From the NCBI GenBank assembly GCA_017652545.1, contig JAGCAV010000204.1, forward strand, positions 1 through 5,640: a stretch of DNA of 5,640 bases. Reading direction: 5' to 3'. Shown here in pieces: positions 1 to 5,640 of the stretch (the first letter of the stretch is position 1; each line of letters begins with the position of its first letter). A program made the position numbers and the translations under genes. The DNA is from Lachnospiraceae bacterium. GTDB taxonomy: Bacteria > Bacillota_A > Clostridia > Lachnospirales > Lachnospiraceae. The notes beneath the pieces were generated by a model that worked only from the letters and a program-made list of their open reading frames with translations, was not told the DNA's origin and made no database searches.

Positions 1-1709
1 CTGAACACTTTTTTCCCGCGGAAACCAAGCTGCTCCGCAAGGCCCTGCACAAGATCACAGACAGGCGCAATGGTATAGGCTTTGTTTTTCACGCTGATGC
101 TCAGAATTCTGAGGCCTTCATTGAGCGCGTTGCTGATAAATACACTGCGAAGTTTCTCCAGCATATCCGCCTTCAGTCCGCGCTGGTCAAGCTTGCCGTT
201 GGCATTGAGCGGGAACTTCGGATAGATGAAGAAATGGGAAGGGATCTTGTACGCGGACATGCGGCGGCGCAGTGACTCACGAAGGCGCTTCTCGTCCAGC
301 TCATCTCCATTTAATACCACGCAGGCCTCCACGCTCTCTCCCCAGATCGGATGCGGTGCGCCGAGCACCTTTACTTCACGGATGGATTCCTCTTCCATCA
401 TGACTCTTTCAATCTCCTGCGGGGAGATGTTCTCACCGCTGCGGATGATGATATCCTTGATGCGGCCGGCCAGCTGCAGCAGGCCGTCTTCGGCGATCAT
501 TCCCAGGTCGCCGGTATGCAGCCATCCGTCCTGATCGAAAGGCTGTGCCTCCTCAGGCAGGCCGAAATAACCGTTCATGGTGATGGGGCCCTTGACGACC
601 ACTTCGCCGATCTCTCCCTGTTTCAGGAAGCCGGTTCCCTCGCGCCAGATGCGCACATCGATATTGGGAAGGATCCTTCCGACTGAAACAGCACGCCGCT
701 CAAGAGAATCGCTCCCGACATTCACGGAGATCACAGGTGAACACTCCGTCTGCCCATAGCCGATCAGCAGTTTCCCGCCGTTGAGCGCATTATCCACCCG
801 CATCATGTCTGTAGGTGTCGTGAACCCTCCGCCGACGATGCAGGCATTCAGATTTCCCGCAATCTTTTCTTCAAAATCCGGCATCATGGTCAGCATTCCG
901 TAGATCGCCCCGACGGTTGCGATCACCCTGATCTGATTGCTGACGATGATATCTGTCAGAGGCTGCGGTTTGATATCCGCAGCGAGAAAGCAGTTATATC
1001 CTTTTTCAAACATGACAAAGGTCACGATCATACCGAAGCTGTGGAACAGCGGCAGCGCATTGCATCCCTTGTCGTCCGCTGCAAGATCCGCAGCCAGAAG
1101 CTCGAGTGCGCCGTAGGCATCACTGAGCACGGACCCGGAGGAAAGCTGGACCGCTTTCGGCAGTGAGGTCGTGCCGGTCGTAAAAATAATGAACTGTGTA
1201 TCCTCGGACCTGACAAGGGAAACACGCTCCTCAAAAGCGGGTCTGTCAAAAGGCTTTGTGATGTCCAGTGATGCTTTCAGAAGATCCGGTGTCGGCATGA
1301 TATGATCCATCGGAACCCCGCCCGCAATGACGGCACCGGCCGCTGCCTTCGGATCAACAGCAGAGACCTTGTTTCCGCCGATCAGTGCCCATGAGGCACC
1401 GGACATTTTCGTCAGCGCGGTGACATCCTCAGCGTTCAGCCCATAGTTCATCAGCGTCGCGACGCCGCCTGCCATGGTAATGCCAAAGAAGGATACGACC
1501 CAGTCAATACCGTTGATCGCCCACAGGATCACGTGATCTCCCTTCTGAACGCCCGCCCGGATCAGATTGCCGGCGCATCGCTCGGATGCCGCCAGCAGCT
1601 GCTTATAGGACAGTGTCAGGCCGCAGGTGAGCGCAGGACGGTCTCCGTATCGTTTTGCCAGATCCTCAAGCCAGTTTTTAAACATCAGTTCTTTATTATC
1701 CATGATCAC
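1..1709 (-). CDS. Acyl-CoA synthetase (AMP-binding, ANL superfamily) with C-terminal extension resembling an anti-sigma HATPase domain; 3' end cut by window edge
   Basis: This gene encodes a cytosolic ligase expected to activate a carboxylic acid with ATP to an acyl-AMP and then an acyl-CoA. Hand translation of the minus strand is open from the start to the left edge, 567 residues counted from the ATG at 1703. The ANL motifs appear in order: P-loop TTGTTSLPKAV (175-185), LPLFHSFGM (about 217-225), GYGQTECSP (315-323), GWLHTGDLG (393-401, Asp399), GRIKDIIIRSGENISP (413-428) and PLNANGKLDQ (498-507) with catalytic Lys504. The P-loop is unusual: Ser180 and Ala184 replace the usual glycines. Most family members end shortly after the A10 lysine, but this one runs on. 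Residues 532-567 (LRILSISVKNKAY, then CDLVQGLAEQLGF) resemble the first strand and helix of RsbW-type HATPase domains. I prefer GTG at 1709 over the in-frame ATG at 1703 because AGGAGG lies 6 bases upstream and the GTG overlaps the previous gene's TGA. The ligase call is firm; the acid used is unknown and the fused domain is inferred. Confidence 0.9.
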   Translation of the reverse strand, partial: MIMDNKELMFKNWLEDLAKRYGDRPALTCGLTLSYKQLLAASERCAGNLIRAGVQKGDHVILWAINGIDWVVSFFGITMAGGVATLMNYGLNAEDVTALTKMSGASWALIGGNKVSAVDPKAAAGAVIAGGVPMDHIMPTPDLLKASLDITKPFDRPAFEERVSLVRSEDTQFIIFTTGTTSLPKAVQLSSGSVLSDAYGALELLAADLAADDKGCNALPLFHSFGMIVTFVMFEKGYNCFLAADIKPQPLTDIIVSNQIRVIATVGAIYGMLTMMPDFEEKIAGNLNACIVGGGFTTPTDMMRVDNALNGGKLLIGYGQTECSPVISVNVGSDSLERRAVSVGRILPNIDVRIWREGTGFLKQGEIGEVVVKGPITMNGYFGLPEEAQPFDQDGWLHTGDLGMIAEDGLLQLAGRIKDIIIRSGENISPQEIERVMMEEESIREVKVLGAPHPIWGESVEACVVLNGDELDEKRLRESLRRRMSAYKIPSHFFIYPKFPLNANGKLDQRGLKADMLEKLRSVFISNALNEGLRILSISVKNKAYTIAPVCDLVQGLAEQLGFRGKKVF

Positions 1710-2956
1710 AAAGCACCTCCTGTTCCCTTCAGATCATCAAGCAGATAATTATTCCATATATTCGGATATACATCCAGTTTCGGATAGACATAAGCCAGCA
1801 CCAGTACGGTCACAAGAAGAATCACCGCATAGGTCCCCAGCTTGTATGCCGGTTTCATTTTCTGAATAGGTCCGGCCAGCGTACGGTCATAGATCCGGAT
1901 CACCAGGGCACAGAGGACGCAGACCAGCACCGCCACAAAGAACGGCGCCGTGCTGTTCTCCGGAAGTCCTCCGTACACCGCCACAAAAATCGTCTGCAGC
2001 GGAAGAATAAACATATAGCTGGTGCAGTAATAGCGGTTCACATTTCTGGAGATGCTGCAGACGGCAGCAGGCGCTTTTCCGTGAAACCATACCTTAACGA
2101 TCTTATAAAACAGAACCAGCAAAAGGATGCTTACCAGGCTGGTCGCGATCGCATCGGGCAGCGGCTGCAGGCTGTACTGCAGATCGCTGGAAACTTCCGG
2201 CAGAAATGATATGGGTACAAAGAAGCGGATCAGGTAATAGACAACACTGATCGGAAGGATCACGCGGATAACAAATGAGCTTGCCTGATCTTTATCCCTG
2301 AGGCGGCGGTAATAGCTGCCGCAGAAGAAGCCGAAAGCAACAAAGATAAAATAGGAGCAGAACGGGAAATAGCTTTCCGCCTTCGTAATGATGAAAAAGC
2401 CGAGCAGCTGGCTTGCCAGATATGATGCGGGCGAGGTCACCACGCAGCTGCACACCCAGGCAACAATGTTGAGCGCGACACCTACAGCCAGGATCCTGCC
2501 CGGACTCAGCTTCAGCGCCAGAAGACCTGCCATGACAAAGAATGTCAGTGCGGCGAAGGTCAGGATGTCAGCCTGCAGGATGAGCATGCATTCAGCCAGG
2601 AACCATTTCCCGCCGGTTGCCGCATAGGCGATTATATTCGGAAGGACATTACGCCCCAGATTCAGAAGCTGACCGACGCAAAGAAGGGATAATCCTCTCA
2701 GCGCAAGGTTCTTTGGTGTGACCCGGCTGGAATACTGCATGCTGATTCCCATACAGAACATAAAGGATGCTGCGCCGATGATACAGCACAGATATTCACA
2801 GATGACATCAGACAGGACACCGTGCGCTTCAAAACAATCCTCGTAAACATGTACGAAGATCATACCGATGATCAGGAAAGCCTTCAGGAAGTCTATTTCT
2901 CCCTGCCTTCCCGTATTGATTTCTTCCCTGTCAAACAACTTCGCTAAAGACCGCAT
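1706..2956 (-). CDS. Polytopic membrane acyltransferase-like protein (acyltransferase-3 / HGSNAT-like)
   Basis: This is a 416-residue integral membrane protein with roughly ten to twelve hydrophobic segments, spread from about residue 21 to 391. Near the N-terminus, Arg17 is followed by EIDFLKAFLIIGMIFVH, ending at His36. This matches the pattern that opens acyltransferase-3 and HGSNAT-like (DUF1624) proteins: a basic residue, I/L-D-x-L-(R/K)-(G/A), a hydrophobic run, then His. Residues 195-217 (SYFPFCSYFIFVAFGFF, then GSYYRR) recall the FP..PW..y...G...G segment of the HGSNAT-like group. Family members move acyl groups from a cytosolic donor to sugars or other acceptors at the membrane; the acceptor here cannot be read. 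The ATG start is supported by GGAAAGG at 2966-2972, 9 bases upstream. The gene begins 26 bases after the esterase and its TGA overlaps the ligase's GTG, so all three are probably co-transcribed. The membrane nature is certain; acyl transfer is inferred from weak motifs, and a non-enzymatic membrane protein remains possible. Confidence 0.75.
   Translation of the reverse strand: MRSLAKLFDREEINTGRQGEIDFLKAFLIIGMIFVHVYEDCFEAHGVLSDVICEYLCCIIGAASFMFCMGISMQYSSRVTPKNLALRGLSLLCVGQLLNLGRNVLPNIIAYAATGGKWFLAECMLILQADILTFAALTFFVMAGLLALKLSPGRILAVGVALNIVAWVCSCVVTSPASYLASQLLGFFIITKAESYFPFCSYFIFVAFGFFCGSYYRRLRDKDQASSFVIRVILPISVVYYLIRFFVPISFLPEVSSDLQYSLQPLPDAIATSLVSILLLVLFYKIVKVWFHGKAPAAVCSISRNVNRYYCTSYMFILPLQTIFVAVYGGLPENSTAPFFVAVLVCVLCALVIRIYDRTLAGPIQKMKPAYKLGTYAVILLVTVLVLAYVYPKLDVYPNIWNNYLLDDLKGTGGAL
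1716..1721 (-). promoter_or_regulatory. Strong Shine-Dalgarno site for the acyl-CoA synthetase gene
   Basis: AGGAGG lies inside the last codons of the upstream membrane protein gene. It is 6 bases from the GTG at 1709 and 12 bases from the ATG at 1703. The closer spacing favours the GTG, which shares bases with the upstream TGA (GTGA). This arrangement implies translational coupling of the two genes. Confidence 0.7.
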
Positions 2957-2982
2957 TTTTATTTACCTTTCCGCTCTTGGCT

Positions 2983-4833
2983 CTACGGATCATATACTCC
3001 GGTTATCTTTCCTTTTTTTAAATGCCTGATGATTAAATATACCGCAAAAATGACAGCCTGTAAAATCAGAAAGATCCTCAGACCATACAGAATCTCTTTT
3101 TTTATGTATTTAACCGCGTCGTCATACAGACCGGCGTATCCGTTGATCCGATACGACAGCAGTGGTTCGATGAGCTTTCTCTCTTCCGGCGTCGGATCGG
3201 AAACCTCCCGGATCTCATCTCCCAGGAACATGGTGTTTCTTTCCGCCATTTCATAGAGTTTCCACGTATGCCCGGTCACAGACGGGTTCCCTGTTTTTGC
3301 GAAGGCGACCCACATGTCCTGAACAGTCTGTGCCAGGATCGGATCTGCCCTCTCTCCCGTAAAGATGGTGTCATCCAGGTTGCCGAATACATACGAAAGC
3401 TCCACCGCATGACAGGCACCATAGTGCGGAATGGCTGACGCCTTTGTCCAGTAATACATGTAGGTATTTCCGCCCGTTTCCGCATGAGCGGCAGCCTGCA
3501 CCACGGCCGGGATCCTGAACAGGAGTTCATTCATGAACTGTGTCCTCTTCCAGATCTTTTTGCCCGACTGCAGCCGTATGAAGTCATCCGCATAATGCCG
3601 GTCTTCCTGCGCAAACCGCGCGACCGTGCTCTTATACAGCAGTGACCCTGCCAGCGTATAGATCCCGTATCCGCCGACTTCTCCGATCCAGTATCTGGTC
3701 TCATCCGCGTTGCTTCCGATCATCATGTCGACCCCGGAAGCCGCTCCTGACAGGTATGCTTCGTACGGGTCTTCGGGAAGGATCACCCCGTCCCTCTCAG
3801 GGAAATTGTTGTAGTCGTTGAGGGATTTGTTGACTTTCATCAACGCCTCCTCGCTCAGCGCCATCAGGTCTTTCATGGAACGGGCGCCTGTCTTTTCCAG
3901 GAGCTTTTTCGTAAAATCCCGGCACTCGTCACGGCTGAATGTAAAAGCAACGGAACCGCTCTGCGCGATCACACGACGGAACAGGCCTTTCGCCTCGCTG
4001 ATCAGCGGCAGAAGACTGACACTGCTTCCCCCCGCAGATTCCCCGAAAATTGTCACCTGATCCGGATCGCCTCCAAAGCCTTTGATGTTCTTCCGGATCC
4101 ATTTCAATGCACAGATCTGGTCAAGCAGTCCCAGGTTCCCGCTTTCCCGGAATTCTTCGCCGCCATCCACTTCGGAAAAATCAATAAAGCCCATGATTCC
4201 GATGCGGTAATTCACAGTCACAAGCACGACATCATCATGGTTACTGACAAAGTTGTGTCCGTCATAGATCGGATCCGCCGTTCCGCCCCAGCCATATCCG
4301 CCGCCCGGGAAAAAGACCATGACAGGCTTTCCGGATCCGGCTGTCGAATCACTTGTCCATATGTTCAGCGTCAGACAGTCCTCTCCCTGCGGATAGAAAG
4401 ATGCTCTCTCTGTTTCCGCTTCCGTCTGGATGCCTGACTTTCCGAACCAGAAAGCTTCATAGACCTTATCATCCGCCGGAGCCGGAACCGGTCTCTTCCA
4501 TCGAAGATCCCCCACCGGCGGTTTCGCATAGGGAATTCCCTTATAGGCTCGCACCCGGTCCTGTTTCTTTCCCACGAAAGTACCGTTCTCACAGGTAACT
4601 GCGAGTGTCCGGTCAAAGCTGTTTCTGCTGATGACCCGGTTTTCACCGTATGTACTGATCATTTCTTCCCGAAGCCCCGCAAATTCCTCTTCCATCTTTT
4701 TTACTGAAGCGGTCAGAACGATAATCGCAACTGCTGTAATCAGGAAGGCAACAGAGAACAACGCCCAGATGATACATCTTCTCCTGCTGCCTTTTCTTTT
4801 TTCCTTCTTCATGTATATCTTCAGTTTATTCAA
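2983..4833 (-). CDS. Type-B carboxylesterase anchored by N- and C-terminal membrane helices
   Basis: This serine hydrolase has the carboxylesterase/cholinesterase alpha/beta fold and is expected to cleave carboxylic esters. In the longest reading (616 residues) the family landmarks are: YKGIPYAKPPVGDLRW (97-112); EDCLTLNIW (151-159); oxyanion-hole loop PGGGYGWGG (176-184), with Pro where His is common; nucleophile elbow GESAGGS (264-270, Ser266); the acid in SNADETRYW (Glu378); and GACHAVELSYVFGN (His475). The triad is therefore complete. A basic stretch (KKEKRKGSRRR) precedes a hydrophobic helix at about 20-42. A second helix at about 582-603 is followed by RHLKKGK. By the positive-inside rule both ends are cytosolic and the catalytic domain faces outward. 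The start is uncertain: the longest frame opens with TTG at 4833, immediately after an in-frame TGA, while ATG at 4812 gives 609 residues and keeps the whole anchor. Neither has a strong ribosome site. It is the first gene of the putative three-gene operon. The substrate is unknown. Confidence 0.93.
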   Translation of the reverse strand: MNKLKIYMKKEKRKGSRRRCIIWALFSVAFLITAVAIIVLTASVKKMEEEFAGLREEMISTYGENRVISRNSFDRTLAVTCENGTFVGKKQDRVRAYKGIPYAKPPVGDLRWKRPVPAPADDKVYEAFWFGKSGIQTEAETERASFYPQGEDCLTLNIWTSDSTAGSGKPVMVFFPGGGYGWGGTADPIYDGHNFVSNHDDVVLVTVNYRIGIMGFIDFSEVDGGEEFRESGNLGLLDQICALKWIRKNIKGFGGDPDQVTIFGESAGGSSVSLLPLISEAKGLFRRVIAQSGSVAFTFSRDECRDFTKKLLEKTGARSMKDLMALSEEALMKVNKSLNDYNNFPERDGVILPEDPYEAYLSGAASGVDMMIGSNADETRYWIGEVGGYGIYTLAGSLLYKSTVARFAQEDRHYADDFIRLQSGKKIWKRTQFMNELLFRIPAVVQAAAHAETGGNTYMYYWTKASAIPHYGACHAVELSYVFGNLDDTIFTGERADPILAQTVQDMWVAFAKTGNPSVTGHTWKLYEMAERNTMFLGDEIREVSDPTPEERKLIEPLLSYRINGYAGLYDDAVKYIKKEILYGLRIFLILQAVIFAVYLIIRHLKKGKITGVYDP

Positions 4834-4892
4834 TCAATCCCGCAGCGGCCTGCCTCCGTATCAGCCCGTACTGCAATGGCAAATCACCAAGC

Positions 4893-4920
4893 ATCATACC
4901 AGTATCCATCTAAAAATCAA
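4893..4920 (-). promoter_or_regulatory. Predicted sigma-A promoter with extended -10, driving the esterase operon
   Basis: On the minus strand, TTGATT (4920-4915) and TATGAT (4898-4893) are separated by 16 bases. TGG directly precedes the -10 box, making the extended form TGnTATGAT. Transcription would begin near 4886, about 50 to 75 bases before the candidate esterase starts. The site sits in the gap after the uup stop codon, where a promoter for the next three genes is expected. It is a by-eye match, with no experimental support. Confidence 0.6.
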
Positions 4921-4956
4921 CACTCCATTTCAAATCAGAAGAACCGGAACTGTCCC

Positions 4957-5640
4957 TCACGAATCAAATGATTCGAGCAGTTCCTGCAGTTCCAGAAATC
5001 TTTCGATCTTCAGATCCAGTTCACGATCTGTTCCCGCTTTCTCTTCTGTAAGTTCCTGCAGCTTCACATAATCTGAGGAGGCCTTCTGTATCTGTTCCTC
5101 AAGAACCTTTGCTCTTTCTGTCAGTGAATCGACTTCCTCTTCCAGCGCATCATATTCCCGCTGCTGCGCATAAGTCAGCCGCTTTACCGTCCTGCTGCTT
5201 CCCGAACGCTGTTTCTTTTTCCCGGGATCAGGGTTCTGAACCGGCAAATCCGGTCTGTCTGTTTCCATGCCTTCCCTGTGGGCAAGATAATCCTCATATC
5301 CGCCCTCACTCTGATGAATGAGCCCGTCATTTTCAAAGCTGAAGATCCTGTTAACGACCCTGTCCAGGAAATATCTGTCATGGGAAACCGCGATCACGAT
5401 TCCCGGAAAATGATCAAGATAGTCTTCAAGGATCTGCAGCGTCTGAATATCAAGATCATTTGTCGGTTCGTCCAGAATCAGCACATTGGGGGCGCTCATC
5501 AGAATTCTGAGGAGATACAGCCTTCTTTTCTCTCCGCCTGACAGCTTTGCCACAGGTGTATACTGCCTGTTTTTATCAAAGAGGAACCGTTCGCACATGG
5601 CAGAGGCACTGATCAGTCCGTCCGCTGTCCTTACATATTC
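4957..5640 (-). CDS. uup: Uup-type ABC-F ATPase, C-terminal part only (5' end beyond window)
   Basis: The frame stays open to the right edge, giving 227 visible residues; the methionine at 5598 is internal, not the start. In visible numbering they contain the ABC signature LSGGEKRRL (33-41), Walker B with catalytic glutamate VLILDEPTNDLD (53-64) and the H-loop SHDR (86-89). These belong to the second ATPase domain. A charged, low-complexity linker (about 122-157) follows, and then a heptad-rich region (about 159-224, REYDALEEEVDSL onward) that fits the C-terminal coiled coil of Uup proteins. ABC-F proteins are soluble ATPases without membrane domains, and most act on ribosomes. Uup has been linked to genome stability and its C-terminal domain to nucleic-acid binding. 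No transporter role is expected. The phrase EPTNDLDIQTLQILE and the C-terminal coiled coil favour Uup over antibiotic-resistance ABC-F members, but the first ATPase domain is not visible. It is followed by its own gap and a new promoter, so it is probably not part of the esterase operon. Confidence 0.88.
   Translation of the reverse strand, partial: EYVRTADGLISASAMCERFLFDKNRQYTPVAKLSGGEKRRLYLLRILMSAPNVLILDEPTNDLDIQTLQILEDYLDHFPGIVIAVSHDRYFLDRVVNRIFSFENDGLIHQSEGGYEDYLAHREGMETDRPDLPVQNPDPGKKKQRSGSSRTVKRLTYAQQREYDALEEEVDSLTERAKVLEEQIQKASSDYVKLQELTEEKAGTDRELDLKIERFLELQELLESFDS
4960..4975. repeat. Perfect 16-base inverted repeat at the uup stop codon
   Basis: The two 7-base arms CGAATCA and TGATTCG face each other across two bases. 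They are flanked by a second pair, GGAACTG (4946-4952) and CAGTTCC (4978-4984), so a longer imperfect hairpin with unequal internal loops can be drawn. The inner repeat encodes the last residues of Uup and abuts its TGA. No T-run follows on the minus strand, so it is not a standard intrinsic terminator. It may only slow ribosomes or stabilise the mRNA end, or it may be chance. Confidence 0.35.

Noticed and set aside
100..113. Palindrome containing TCAGAATTCTGA, with the same 12 bases again at 5499-5510
   Set aside because: Both copies lie inside coding sequence and encode the same Leu-Arg-Ile-Leu run with the same codons. Shared codon choice explains the match better than a protein-binding site.
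226..759. Plus-strand open frames of 60 to 111 codons in the left part
   Set aside because: They lie opposite the acyl-CoA synthetase, whose motifs are unmistakable on the minus strand. Their translations are Ser/Arg/Pro-rich with no recognisable domain.
1028..1249. Minus-strand 73-codon open frame
   Set aside because: It is in a different frame from the acyl-CoA synthetase reading that covers the same bases with P-loop and LPLFHSFGM motifs. It is a shadow.
4834..4956. Possible small gene, riboswitch or small RNA in the 123-base gap
   Set aside because: I found no start codon with a suitable ribosome site leading to a usable frame, and no recognisable riboswitch core. The promoter and a short leader account for the space.
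4631..5071. Plus-strand 146-codon open frame across the uup-esterase gap
   Set aside because: It overlaps the N-terminus of the esterase and the C-terminus of Uup on the opposite strand. Its sequence is Ser-rich without a domain, and no good ribosome site is evident.
5184..5598. Other open frames on both strands over the uup fragment (5109-5321, 5278-5541 plus; 5184-5381 minus)
   Set aside because: They are out-of-frame shadows of the ABC-F coding sequence, which carries the signature, Walker B and H-loop in one continuous frame.

Overview
All convincing genes in this window lie on the minus strand, so the biological reading order runs from right to left. Base composition is roughly half G+C. 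Ribosome sites are purine-rich (AGGAGG and GGAAAGG) and the proteins read like those of Clostridia. I infer a Gram-positive anaerobe of the Lachnospiraceae type. This is a judgement from protein style, not a search.

Layout from right to left: (1) The right edge holds the 3' end of a Uup-type ABC-F ATPase gene, cut by the window. It carries the signature, Walker B and H-loop of the second ATPase domain and the C-terminal coiled coil. (2) A 123-base gap follows. It contains an inverted repeat at the uup stop codon and a good sigma-A-type promoter with an extended -10 box. (3) A type-B carboxylesterase of about 610 residues comes next, with a membrane helix at each end. (4) After a 26-base gap there is a 416-residue polytopic membrane protein related to the acyltransferase-3/HGSNAT-like families. 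(5) Its stop codon overlaps the likely GTG start of an acyl-CoA synthetase (ANL superfamily). That gene runs off the left edge and is easy to miss because its stop lies outside the window.

Genes 3 to 5 look like one operon driven from the promoter after uup. Together they suggest an acyl-group module. A cytosolic ligase would activate a carboxylic acid, a membrane protein would transfer the acyl group, and a membrane-tethered esterase on the outer face could remove or process it. The substrate is unknown.

The most interesting point is that the acyl-CoA synthetase does not end after its A10 lysine motif. It continues for at least 60 residues, and the last 36 or so resemble the start of an RsbW/anti-sigma-type HATPase domain. 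This would be a metabolic enzyme fused to a partner-switching regulatory domain. The window ends before the diagnostic ATP-binding motifs, so the fusion is a strong suspicion rather than a proof.

I see no tRNA, rRNA, CRISPR array, insertion sequence or plus-strand gene. No gene-free stretch exceeds 300 bases.
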